The position numbers and the translations under genes are program-made. From the NCBI GenBank assembly GCA_000620185.1, contig JHVO01000009.1, positions 1 through 64,000 of the forward strand: a DNA stretch of 64,000 nucleotides. Reading direction: 5' to 3'. Source of the stretch: Geodermatophilaceae bacterium URHB0062. GTDB lineage: Bacteria > Actinomycetota > Actinomycetes > Mycobacteriales > Geodermatophilaceae. The notes below the pieces were generated by a model. It did not search any database. It saw only the letters and a program-made list of their open reading frames with translations, and was not told the DNA's origin. Of this stretch, positions 36,420 to 44,819 are shown piece by piece (position 1 is the stretch's first letter; each line of letters starts with the position of its first letter).

Positions 36420-37313
36420 ATGACGACCACCACCGCGGAGAAGTCCGGCAGGTTCGCCCTCGGCGACCGCTCGGTGAACCGGCTCGGATACGGAGCCATG
36501 CAGCTGGCCGGGCCGCACGTGATGGGCCCGCCCGCCGACCGGGACGCCGCGATCGCGGTGCTCCGCCGGGCGGTCGAGTTCGGGGTCGACCACATCGACA
36601 CCAGCGACTACTACGGCCCGTACGTCACCAACGAGATCATCCGCGAGGCGCTGCATCCCTACCCCGAGGACCTGGTCATCGTCACGAAGGTCGGCGCACG
36701 ACGGACGCCGGACGGGCAGTGGCCGGAAGCACTGGCGCCCGACGAACTGCGCCAGGCGGTCCACGACAACCTCGACCACCTGGGCCTGGACACGCTCGAG
36801 GTGGTCAATCTCCGGCTGCCCGGCTTCGCCGAACCGGTCGAGCGGTCACTGGCCGAGCCGTTCGAGGCCCTCGCCGAACTACAGCAGGAGGGCCTGATCA
36901 GGCACCTGGGGGTAAGCAACGTGACGACGCAGCAGTACGCCGAGGCCCAATCCATCGCCCGGGTGGTCTGCGTGCAGAACCACTACAACCTCGTGCATCG
37001 CCACGACGACCCGCTGATCGACGCCCTGGCCCGCGAGGGCGTCGCCTACGTGCCCTTCTTCCCCCTGGGCGGGTTCACGCCGTTGCAGTCCGCCGCGCTC
37101 GACACGGTCGCGCGCCGGCTGGAGACGACGCCGATGCAGGTGGCGCTGACCTGGCTGCTGGCCCGCTCCCCCAACCTGCTGCTCATCCCCGGCACGTCGT
37201 CGGTCGCCCACCTCGAGGAGAACCTGCAGGCCGCCGCCCGCGTGCTCGGCCCCGCGGAGCTGGAGGAACTCGACCGGATCGGCGGCACCGGGGAGCCCGA
37301 CGTCGACCTGTAG
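36420..37313 (+). CDS. Aldo/keto reductase
   Basis: 297 residues from ATG 36420 behind GGGAGG. TIM-barrel reductase with Asp60 and Tyr65 (DTSDYYG) and Lys90 (VTKVG) of the catalytic tetrad. The usual His segment LHRPD reads VVNLRLPG, so the His is replaced, as in the YdbC-like subgroup. LIPGTSSVAHLEENL binds NADPH. It follows the MFS gene by 38 bases and could be co-transcribed. Confidence 0.92.
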   Translation: MTTTTAEKSGRFALGDRSVNRLGYGAMQLAGPHVMGPPADRDAAIAVLRRAVEFGVDHIDTSDYYGPYVTNEIIREALHPYPEDLVIVTKVGARRTPDGQWPEALAPDELRQAVHDNLDHLGLDTLEVVNLRLPGFAEPVERSLAEPFEALAELQQEGLIRHLGVSNVTTQQYAEAQSIARVVCVQNHYNLVHRHDDPLIDALAREGVAYVPFFPLGGFTPLQSAALDTVARRLETTPMQVALTWLLARSPNLLLIPGTSSVAHLEENLQAAARVLGPAELEELDRIGGTGEPDVDL

Positions 37314-37319
37314 ACCCCT

Positions 37320-37393
37320 AGTTGATCATCGCCTCCGGGTCGGCGACACGGCGGAACACGCCGCGGGCGCGATCACGCAGACGATGATCAACT
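37320..37393. repeat. 12-bp inverted repeat framing a 50-bp core
   Basis: AGTTGATCATCG (37320-37331) and CGATGATCAACT (37382-37393) are exact inverted copies, AT-rich against the local base composition. They fill the gap between the convergent aldo/keto reductase and ABC-F genes. The core contains a smaller GCGG/CCGC hairpin. It could be a two-way terminator or a tiny mobile-element relic; no flanking target duplication is obvious. Confidence 0.7.
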
Positions 37394-37407
37394 CGGGGAG
37401 GGGGGCC

Positions 37408-39027
37408 TCAGCGGGCGCGCTGCACCCTCGTCTCGTCGAAGACGGGCTCGGCCGACTCGTACACGTGACCGTCGGCGCCGAACACCAGGAACCGGTCGAA
37501 GGAGCGGGCGAACCAGCGGTCGTGCGTGACGGCCAGGACGGTCCCGTCGAACGCGGTCAGCGCCTCCTCGAGCGCCTCGGCCGAGAGGACGTCGAGGTTG
37601 TCGGTGGGCTCGTCGAGCAGCAGCAGCGTGGCGCCGGACAGCTCCAGGAGCAGGATCTGGAATCGGGCCTGCTGACCGCCCGACAGGGTGCGGAACAGCT
37701 GGTCCCCCTGGTCGGCCAGGCCGTACCGGCGCAGTGCCGCCATGGCCCGCCCGCGGTCGACCCCCGGACGCCCCGGCTCACCGTGCCAGAGCAGGTCGAC
37801 CGGCGTCCGCTCCTGCCGCTCGGGGTGCGCGTGGGTCTGCGCGAAGAACCCGGGGACGACGCGGGCGCCCAGCCGGTAGCCGCCGGTGTGCCGCACCTCC
37901 TGGCCGGCCAGCAGCCGCAGGAAGTGCGACTTGCCCGCGCCGTTGGCCCCGAGGACGCCGACCCGGTCGCCGTACCAGATCTCCACGTCGAACGGCTTCA
38001 TCAGGCCGGTCAGTTCGAGCTCCTCGGCCATGACCGCCCGCACCCCGGTGCGGCCGCCGCGCAGCCGCATCGCCACCTTCTGCTCCGGAGGGCGGTCCGG
38101 CGGTGGGCCGGCCGCCTCGAACTTGGCCAGGCGGGTCTGCATGGCGTGGTACTTCGACGCCATGTCCGGGGAGTTGGCCGCCTGCTGCTGCAGGGTCCGC
38201 ACCAGGTCGATCAGCCGCTGGTGCTCCTCCTCCCACCGGCGCCGCAGCTCGGCCAGCCGCTCGTGCCGCGCCGTCCTGGCCGCGTGGTAGCTGACGAAGC
38301 CACCCCCGTGCACCCAGGCCGAGCCGCCCTCGACCGTCACCACGCGGTCGGCCACGCGGGCCAGCAGCTCGCGGTCGTGGCTGATGAACAGCACGGTCTT
38401 GCGCGTCTCGAGCAGCCGCTCCTCCAGCCACCGCTTGCCCGGGACGTCGAGGTAGTTGTCCGGCTCGTCGAGCAGCAGCACCTCGTCGGGCCCGCGCAGC
38501 AGGCCCTCCAGCGCCAGCCGCTTCTGCTCCCCGCCCGACAGGGTGGACAGCTCGCGGTACTTGCACCGCTCGTGCGGCACGCCGAGCGCCGCCACGGTCA
38601 CGGTGTCCCAGGTGACCTCGGCGTCGTACCCGCCGACGTCGCCCCAGTGCGCAAGCGCGTGCGCATACGCCATCTGGGCGCGCTCGTCGTCGGTCTCCAT
38701 GAGCGTCAGCTCGGCCTTCTCGACGACGTCCCACGCGTCCCGGACGGCGGGTGGCGAGAGGTCGACGAGGAACCGCTGCACGGTGGTGTCGTCGCGCACC
38801 GAGCCGATGAACTGGCGCATCACCCCGAGCCCGCCCGTGCGCGCCACCGCACCGGCCTCGGGCACCAGATCCCCGGCGATGATCCGAAGCAGGGTGGTCT
38901 TGCCGGCGCCGTTCTCACCGATCAGCGCCGCGCGGGCACCTTCGCCGATGCGGAACGAGACGTCGTCCAGGAGCACCCGCCCGTCGGGAAGCGTGTGCCG
39001 GACACCGGTGACGTCGACGTAACCCAC
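37408..39027 (-). CDS. ABC-F family ATPase
   Basis: 539 residues from GTG 39027; the open frame upstream to 39270 is antisense noise. Two ABC domains without membrane helices: GENGAGKTTL with LSGGEQKRLALEGLL and DEPDNYLD in the first; GANGAGKSHF with LSGGQQARFQILLLEL and DEPTDNLD in the second. The linker between them (about 240-330) is the P-site tRNA interaction motif of ABC-F proteins, rich in Arg, Glu and Gln. Such proteins act on ribosomes, as translation factors or antibiotic-resistance proteins. Confidence 0.93.
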   Translation of the reverse strand: MGYVDVTGVRHTLPDGRVLLDDVSFRIGEGARAALIGENGAGKTTLLRIIAGDLVPEAGAVARTGGLGVMRQFIGSVRDDTTVQRFLVDLSPPAVRDAWDVVEKAELTLMETDDERAQMAYAHALAHWGDVGGYDAEVTWDTVTVAALGVPHERCKYRELSTLSGGEQKRLALEGLLRGPDEVLLLDEPDNYLDVPGKRWLEERLLETRKTVLFISHDRELLARVADRVVTVEGGSAWVHGGGFVSYHAARTARHERLAELRRRWEEEHQRLIDLVRTLQQQAANSPDMASKYHAMQTRLAKFEAAGPPPDRPPEQKVAMRLRGGRTGVRAVMAEELELTGLMKPFDVEIWYGDRVGVLGANGAGKSHFLRLLAGQEVRHTGGYRLGARVVPGFFAQTHAHPERQERTPVDLLWHGEPGRPGVDRGRAMAALRRYGLADQGDQLFRTLSGGQQARFQILLLELSGATLLLLDEPTDNLDVLSAEALEEALTAFDGTVLAVTHDRWFARSFDRFLVFGADGHVYESAEPVFDETRVQRAR

Positions 39028-39073
39028 GCCGACATCCTCCCGGCAGGAGCAACCGCGTTTCCGGCGGCTGCGC

Positions 39074-39277
39074 TCAGGCCTGCTGCAGGCGCTGCCGGGC
39101 GAGACGCTCCACGAGCTCGGGCAGGGCGCCGTCCGGAGAACCGCGGAGCTCCTCGCGGCAGGTGCGCACGACCAACGCGATCGACCGCAGACCGACGTAC
39201 GGGAACTCCAGGGAGAGTCGCGACATCGCGGAGCTGACGGACGGGTCGGGGATCGTGGGCAGGACAGCAAGAGTCAT
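39074..39277 (-). CDS. Small three-helix-bundle-type protein
   Basis: 67 residues from ATG 39277 with AAGGA seven bases upstream. SRLSLEFPYVGLRSIALVVR-type helices and LPELVERLARQRLQQ at the C-terminus resemble the actinobacterial three-helix bundle dimerization domain proteins, which have no known function. The next 184 bases (39278-39461) contain a GGGCCGGC/GCCGGCCC hairpin at 39333-39356 but no gene. Confidence 0.7.
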   Translation of the reverse strand: MTLAVLPTIPDPSVSSAMSRLSLEFPYVGLRSIALVVRTCREELRGSPDGALPELVERLARQRLQQA

Positions 39278-39461
39278 GGACGGTCCTTCACCGGGCGTGC
39301 CGCCGGAGCAGCAGGTGGACGTTCCCCCGCGAGGGCCGGCGTCGAATAGCCGGCCCGCTCGCTACGTTCGGCAACGACGATCACAAGTGACGCGTGGGAC
39401 TGCCAGGGACGAAGGTCCCGAGACCCGTTCGCCCTCGGCGTGGCGCACCCGCGACGCGCCG

Positions 39462-39893
39462 TCAGGCGGACACGTACGCGTTGTCGCCGGCGTCCGTGGC
39501 GGCGACGGCGTCGCGCACCAGGGCGCTGAGCGCGGCGGTGTCGACCCCGTCGAGCGAGGCGAAGCGGATGCAGCTCCTGCCGCAGGACACCGTGCCCAGC
39601 CGGTCGGCGCGGGACTCGGCCAGGTACGCGCCGTCGACGACCGCGCAGACGTACACCGACAGGTGCCGCTTCTGCGGCGCGAGCGCGATCAGCGGCACCC
39701 TCGTCGTCGTCCTGGCCGACCTCGGCCGGTACGGGATCAGGCGGTAGCCCAGCATCGCGCCCCGCCCCGTCGGCACCAGCTGCCGATCGATCCCCGGGGC
39801 GGCCGCCGTGATCAGCGCGTCGACGCGCCGCAGGTCGTGGGCCCTCGGGCCGGCGGCGTCGAACCACGCCTCGATATCGGACGCCTCCGTCAT
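39462..39893 (-). CDS. DUF1801 domain protein
   Basis: 143 residues from ATG 39893, preceded by GAGGGG. MTEASDIEAWFDAAGP, LGYRLIPYR and APQKRHLSVYVC fit the YdhG/DUF1801 fold, with C-terminal CIRFASLDGVDTAALSALV. Related to frataxin-like and iron-chaperone proteins by fold, but no function is established. No operon partner. Confidence 0.86.
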   Translation of the reverse strand: MTEASDIEAWFDAAGPRAHDLRRVDALITAAAPGIDRQLVPTGRGAMLGYRLIPYRPRSARTTTRVPLIALAPQKRHLSVYVCAVVDGAYLAESRADRLGTVSCGRSCIRFASLDGVDTAALSALVRDAVAATDAGDNAYVSA

Positions 39894-40108
39894 CGCCGAT
39901 CCCCTCAGCTCAGCAGGGTGGAGAGCACGACCGCGGCCGCACCCATGACCAATAGAGGACGCGGACGGCGGCCACGAGCCGGCGCCGCCGTTCGGCGTCG
40001 GGGCCGTCGGCGCCGCCCATCCCCATCACCGCCTGCACGCTACCGGCGGAGGACGACGGAACGGCCGCCGCTCGACGATCGTCGTACCCGCCTGCCACGG
40101 TGGGCGCC

Positions 40109-41176
40109 ATGACGACCCCGCACGACGTCGCCCTGATGCGGCTGGTCGCGCTGCGCATCGCCGGGCCGGGCCACTCCTCGGCCGCGCACGCGGTCCGCGA
40201 CCTCACCGCGGTCCAGGCACAGGACTACCCGGGAGCGGTCACCTCGGTCGCGCTGCGCACCCTCGGGCGCCGCCGGGCCGACGTCGTCGCGGCGCTGGAC
40301 GACGGCGCCGTCGTCCGGTCCTGGCCCATGCGGGGCACCCTGCACCTCGTCGCGGCCGAGGACCTGTGCTGGCTCGTGGAGCTCCTCGGTCGCCGGGCCC
40401 GCACCGGTGCGGCGACCCGGCGCGCGCAGCTGGACCTCACCGATGACGACGTCGAGCTCGCCCGCGCCGCCGCGGTCGGCGCGCTCGCGGGCGGTCGCGC
40501 GCTGCGCCGGGAGGCGCTGCTCGCGGCGATGGCCGACGGCGGGGCGCCGATCGCGGGCCAGCGCGGCTACCACCTGCTCTGGTACCTGGCGCAGAGCGGC
40601 ACGCTGTGCCTGGGGCCGACCGACGGCACGGAGCAGCTGTTCGTCCTGCTCGACGAGTGGGTGCGCGAACCGCGGCGGCTCGAGCGCGACGAGGGGCTGG
40701 GCGAGCTCGCCCTGCGGTACTTCCGCAGCCACGGCCCGGCCACCGTCAAGGACCTGGTGCGCTGGGCCGGCTGCACCGTCCGCGACGCCCGCGCCGGACT
40801 CGCTGTCGCGAGCCCGCACCTGGCCCGCATCGAGGTCGACGGCGTCGAATACCACCTGGCCCCCGAGACGCCCGACCGGCTCGCGGCCTGCCGCACCGAG
40901 GCCCGCGGGGTCTTCCTGCTGCCCGGCTTCGACGAATTCGTGCTCGGTTACGGCGACCGCACCGCCGTCCTGGACCCGCGGTTCGCCGACCGCATCGTCC
41001 CCGGGGGCAACGGGATGTTCCGGCCCACCGTGGTCAGCGACGGACGGATCCTGGGCACCTGGCGGTACACCGGCAACGGCGCCAGGCGCACCGTCACCGC
41101 CGAGCCCTTCACCACCTTCCCCGACGACGTGGCGGCCGCGATCGCGTCGAAGGGGGCCGCCCTGCCCGGCATGTGA
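40109..41176 (+). CDS. AlkZ-like (HTH_42) DNA glycosylase family protein
   Basis: 355 residues from ATG 40109. The winged-helix DNA-binding family PF06224 is shown by LTAVQAQDYPGAV, SWPMRGTLHLVAAEDL, GQRGYHLLWYLAQSG and LLPGFDEFVLGYGDR. Residues Gln36-Ala-Gln38 form the catalytic QxQ motif of AlkZ enzymes, which remove bulky or crosslinked alkyl bases; the AlkX/YcaQ branch has QxD. AlkZ relatives often protect producers of DNA-damaging natural products. It lies four bases before a FUSC exporter gene, which supports a toxin-resistance or general genome-protection role. Confidence 0.88.
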   Translation: MTTPHDVALMRLVALRIAGPGHSSAAHAVRDLTAVQAQDYPGAVTSVALRTLGRRRADVVAALDDGAVVRSWPMRGTLHLVAAEDLCWLVELLGRRARTGAATRRAQLDLTDDDVELARAAAVGALAGGRALRREALLAAMADGGAPIAGQRGYHLLWYLAQSGTLCLGPTDGTEQLFVLLDEWVREPRRLERDEGLGELALRYFRSHGPATVKDLVRWAGCTVRDARAGLAVASPHLARIEVDGVEYHLAPETPDRLAACRTEARGVFLLPGFDEFVLGYGDRTAVLDPRFADRIVPGGNGMFRPTVVSDGRILGTWRYTGNGARRTVTAEPFTTFPDDVAAAIASKGAALPGM

Positions 41177-41180
41177 CCCC

Positions 41181-42797
41181 ATGACCTCCATCCGGGGGGC
41201 CGAGCAGCCGGCTGCGACGATGGTCGCCGTGCCGCACGTTCCGCTCCCCGTCGGGCGGATGCGCGCCTCATTGCTCGGCCCGCCGCTGCCGGCGTTCGCC
41301 ACCCTCTGGCAGACCGGTGGGCGCCGGGGCGTGACTGCCGGCATCTGCGTCGTCCTGCCGTTGGTGGCCGGGCACCTGGTGGGGCAGCCGGTCCTCGGCA
41401 CCGCGGCATCGCTGGGTGCCCTCACCGCGATCTACGGGCACGCCCTCCCCTATCGGCGCCGGGCGGTGGTCGTGGCGGGCGTGGGCGCCGCTCTCGCCGT
41501 CGCCGCGGGGCTCGGTGCGCTCGCCGGAGGGCATCCGGTGGTGCTGTCGCTCGGGGCCGGCGCGGTGGCCACGGCCGCCACGGCCGCGAGCGGCGTCTGG
41601 CGGATCGGCCCACCGGGGCCGCTCGGCGCGATGCTGGTCTACGGCGGTGCCAGCGCGCTGGGCACTGCTCCGGCCGACCTCGGCCCCTTCCTCCTGGCCG
41701 CGGTCGGCGGCGCAGCCCTGGCCTGGTGCGGATGCATGCTGCCGTGGTTGTGGGACCCCACCGGTCCGGAGCGACGGGCCGTACGCGCGGCCGGGCGGGC
41801 GGTCGAGCGGGCGGCCACCGCGGCCGGGAGCGCCGGCCCACGGCCGGGAGCCGTCGCGCACGCAGTCCGCACCGCCGACGCCGCCATCGGCTGGACCGGT
41901 GCCCGGCGCGACAGCGCCCTGGAGGCGGAGCTGCGGGAGATCGAACAGCGGTTCCTGCGCGCTCTGCCGTCCGGCGTCACCGAGATCGCACCCTCGCCCG
42001 CGGGGTCCGCCCCGGCCGTCCCCCTGGAGCCGCACTGGTGGGACCACCCGCTCGTCGCCCCCTCGTTGCGCATCGGCGTGGGCGCGACGGTCGCGGCCCT
42101 GACCGCGACGGCGCTCGGACTGCAGAACCCCTACTGGGCGGCGACCACCGCCGTCGCCGTGCAACTCGGCACCGACGCGCGGCACACCCGGGACCGCGCG
42201 GTGAACCGCGCGGCCGGCACGGTCCTGGGCGTACTCCTCGCGTGGCTGATCATCAGCGCAGGCCTGCCGGTCGGCGCCGAGATCGCGCTCGTGGGCCTGC
42301 TGCAGTTCGCCGTCGAACTGCTCGTGGCCCACCAGTACGGGCTCGCAGTCGCGGTCATCACGCCGATGGTGCTCGTCCAGGTGCACATCGGCGTGCCCGG
42401 CCGGCCGGGATCGACCCTCGTCGCCGAGCGGCTGGCCGAGACCCTCGTCGGCATCGTCCTCGGCGTCCTGGTCGGCCTGTGCCTCTTCGTGCGCGCCGGC
42501 AGCCGCCGGCTGCCCGCCACCGTCGACCGCGCGGCGGCCGCGGCCGTGGCGGCCGCCCGCTCGCCCGGCGGGACCGAGGCCGACGGACGGCTGCGGCAGG
42601 CGCTCGAGGCGCTCGGCGAGGTCATGACCGCCGCCCGGACGGAGCTGTTCCCGTCGCCGGCCGCGACGGCCTGGCTCGGCCGGGGCCGCTCCGTGGCCGA
42701 TCTCGGCTGGGGCCTGCTGGGCGCCCGGGCCCGTGGGGACGACGCACTCGCCGCCGCGCTCACGTCGCGGATCGGCGCCGGTCCCCCGTCCTCCTGA
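41181..42797 (+). CDS. FUSC-family membrane protein (aromatic-acid/efflux type)
   Basis: 538 residues from ATG 41181; ATG 41220 is an alternative and neither has a clear ribosome site. Two blocks of about five to six membrane helices (residues 45-190 and 290-450) flank a soluble middle, as in FusC/AaeB-like proteins. NPYWAATTAVAVQLG followed by RAVNRAAGTVLGVLLA is the conserved FUSC motif. It probably exports organic acids or toxic compounds. Near-contiguous with the AlkZ-like gene. Confidence 0.87.
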   Translation: MTSIRGAEQPAATMVAVPHVPLPVGRMRASLLGPPLPAFATLWQTGGRRGVTAGICVVLPLVAGHLVGQPVLGTAASLGALTAIYGHALPYRRRAVVVAGVGAALAVAAGLGALAGGHPVVLSLGAGAVATAATAASGVWRIGPPGPLGAMLVYGGASALGTAPADLGPFLLAAVGGAALAWCGCMLPWLWDPTGPERRAVRAAGRAVERAATAAGSAGPRPGAVAHAVRTADAAIGWTGARRDSALEAELREIEQRFLRALPSGVTEIAPSPAGSAPAVPLEPHWWDHPLVAPSLRIGVGATVAALTATALGLQNPYWAATTAVAVQLGTDARHTRDRAVNRAAGTVLGVLLAWLIISAGLPVGAEIALVGLLQFAVELLVAHQYGLAVAVITPMVLVQVHIGVPGRPGSTLVAERLAETLVGIVLGVLVGLCLFVRAGSRRLPATVDRAAAAAVAAARSPGGTEADGRLRQALEALGEVMTAARTELFPSPAATAWLGRGRSVADLGWGLLGARARGDDALAAALTSRIGAGPPSS

Positions 42798-42892
42798 CTC
42801 GCGCCGCTCGCCCCCGCCCCGGGAGGCCGTTCCAGCCCCGCGGGCACCGGCTCCGGCCGGCAAGGGTGCAGGTCGGCGTGTCAACGCCCGGT

Positions 42893-42917
42893 TGCCCGCG
42901 AGCGTTTGACGCGGGCA
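42893..42917. promoter_or_regulatory. Inverted repeat upstream of the MHS transporter
   Basis: TGCCCGCG and CGCGGGCA pair exactly around AGCGTTTGA, about 70 bases ahead of the transporter start, in a 190-base gap. It may be an operator for the transporter or a terminator for the FUSC gene. Confidence 0.45.
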
Positions 42918-42988
42918 CCGAACAGGCGCAACGTGACGGACAACACACGGTTGCGGGGGCCGGAACGGCCCCGGAGAGGAGCGCCGCC

Positions 42989-44356
42989 ATGGCGACCGAA
43001 GCGAACGGCTCGATCCCGGCCGGTCCGGCTGGCCAGCGGAACACGGCCGCACTCACGAAGTCCCAGCGCACCAAGGCCGCCTTCGCCAGCACCATCGGGA
43101 CGACGATCGAGTGGTACGACTTCTTCCTCTACGGCACCGCGGCGGCGCTGGTGTTCCCGGCCGTCTTCTTCCCCGGCGAGTCGGCGCTGGCCGGCACGCT
43201 GCTCTCCTTCTCCACCCAGTTCGTCGGGTTTGCCGCCCGGCCGATCGGCGCGGCGATCTTCGGCCACTACGGCGACCGGATCGGCCGCAAGGCCGCACTG
43301 ATCGCCACCCTCACCCTCATGGGCGTCGCGACCGTGCTCATGGGCGTGCTGCCCGGCTACGCCACCATCGGCGTCTGGGCGCCGATCCTCCTGACGCTGC
43401 TCCGGATCGTGCAGGGCATCGGGGTCGGTGGTGAATGGGGCGGCTCGGTGCTCATGTCCATGGAGTGGGGGTCCAACAAGCGCCGCGGCTTCATGGCGAG
43501 CCTGCCGCAACTGGGCGTCCCGATCGGCCTGTTGCTCTCGACCCTCGCCGTCCGGATCGTCTCGGGTTCCACGACCGCCCACCAGTTCGAGACCTGGGGA
43601 TGGCGCATCCCGTTCCTGATCAGCATCGTGCTGGTCGGCATCGGCTTCTACGTCCGACTGGCCGTTCTGGAGACCCCCCAGTTCGCCCGCCTGCGCAAGG
43701 AGAAGGCGGTCGTCAAGCAGCCCGTGCTCGAGGTCTTCCGCACGCAGCCGCGGGCGGTGTTCACCTCGGCGTTCGTGCGGATGGCCGAGCAGGCACCGTT
43801 CTACCTGTTCATCACCTTCGTGCTGGCCTACGGCGAGAAACACCTCGAGCTCAACCGCAACGACCTGCTCAACGACACGCTCGTCGCCGCCGCCATCGGG
43901 TTCGTCAGCGTTCCGCTGTTCGGCTTCCTGTCCGACATTCTCGGCCGCCGGCTGGTCTACGGCACCGGGATCGTGCTGGTCGGCCTCTTCGCCTTCCCGT
44001 ACTACGGGCTGCTGAACTCCAAGGAGAGCGGCCTCGTCCTGCTGGGGATCGTGGTGTCGCTGATCCTGCACGACATCATGTACGGCCCGCAGGCAGCGCT
44101 GATCTCGGAGACCTTCGGCACCGGCGTCCGGTACAGCGGAGCCGGGCTGGGCTACCAGCTGGCGTCGATCATCGCGGGTGGTCCGGCACCGCTGATCGCG
44201 ACGGCGATCCTGGCGAGCACCGGCTCGTCGACGTGGATCTCGCTCTACATCATCGGGTGCGCGATCGTGTCGATGATCGCGCTGCTGCTCATGCCGCAGC
44301 CGCACGCCAGCGTCCACTCCGACGCCGAGGAGCTGGAGCGCGAGCTGGCTCGGTGA
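42989..44356 (+). CDS. MFS transporter, metabolite:H+ symporter (MHS) type
   Basis: 455 residues from ATG 42989, preceded by GGAGAGGAG. STIGTTIEWYDFFLYGTAAALV is the MHS N-terminus; HYGDRIGRKAAL is motif A; RIVQGIGVGGEWGGSVLM is diagnostic for ShiA/ProP/KgtP relatives. Twelve helices. It imports an organic acid or osmolyte such as shikimate, alpha-ketoglutarate or proline; the ligand is not evident. Confidence 0.93.
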   Translation: MATEANGSIPAGPAGQRNTAALTKSQRTKAAFASTIGTTIEWYDFFLYGTAAALVFPAVFFPGESALAGTLLSFSTQFVGFAARPIGAAIFGHYGDRIGRKAALIATLTLMGVATVLMGVLPGYATIGVWAPILLTLLRIVQGIGVGGEWGGSVLMSMEWGSNKRRGFMASLPQLGVPIGLLLSTLAVRIVSGSTTAHQFETWGWRIPFLISIVLVGIGFYVRLAVLETPQFARLRKEKAVVKQPVLEVFRTQPRAVFTSAFVRMAEQAPFYLFITFVLAYGEKHLELNRNDLLNDTLVAAAIGFVSVPLFGFLSDILGRRLVYGTGIVLVGLFAFPYYGLLNSKESGLVLLGIVVSLILHDIMYGPQAALISETFGTGVRYSGAGLGYQLASIIAGGPAPLIATAILASTGSSTWISLYIIGCAIVSMIALLLMPQPHASVHSDAEELERELAR

Positions 44357-44363
44357 GGGCAGG

Positions 44364-44810
44364 TCAGCCGGCGCGCTCGACCAGGAAGATCGGGATCAGC
44401 CGGTCGGTCCTCTCCTGGTAGTCGGCGTAGCTGGGGTAGGCCGCGACGGCGCGGTCCCACCACTGCGCCCGCTCCTCGCCGGAGAGTTCCCGCGCGACGC
44501 CGTCCCACGGCTCGGGGCCGTCCTGCACCGTGACCTGATCGGGCGCCTTGCGGACGTTGGACACCCACGCCGGGTCGGTGGGGGCGCCGCCCTGGGAGCC
44601 CACCATCAGGTAGGCACCGTCGTGCTCGACGCGCATGAGGGCGTTCTTGCGCACCTTCCCGCTCTTCGCGCCGCGGGTCCAGAAGACCGCGATCGGCAAC
44701 CCGGTGTCCCGCAGTGTGTTCGCCTCGCGGCCACCGGTCGCCTCGTAACGCTCGACCTGGTCGCGGACCCACTGCTGTGCACTCGGCTCGTACTCACCCT
44801 CCAGCGGCAT
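44364..44810 (-). CDS. F420-dependent nitroreductase-type protein (Ddn/DUF385)
   Basis: 148 residues. The Ddn-like split beta-barrel appears as LPIAVFWTRGAKSGKVRKNALMRVEHDGAYLMVGSQGG, with PAWVSNVRKAPDQVTVQDG. This family uses deazaflavin F420 to reduce quinones or other substrates. The next gene upstream on this strand ends nine bases away. Confidence 0.92.
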   Translation of the reverse strand: MPLEGEYEPSAQQWVRDQVERYEATGGREANTLRDTGLPIAVFWTRGAKSGKVRKNALMRVEHDGAYLMVGSQGGAPTDPAWVSNVRKAPDQVTVQDGPEPWDGVARELSGEERAQWWDRAVAAYPSYADYQERTDRLIPIFLVERAG

Positions 44811-44819
44811 GGCCCGAAT

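Noticed and set aside
39905-39960. Short hydrophobic minus-strand frame ending MGAAAVVLSTLLS
   Set aside because: No start codon with a ribosome site and no clear upstream extension; too short to support.
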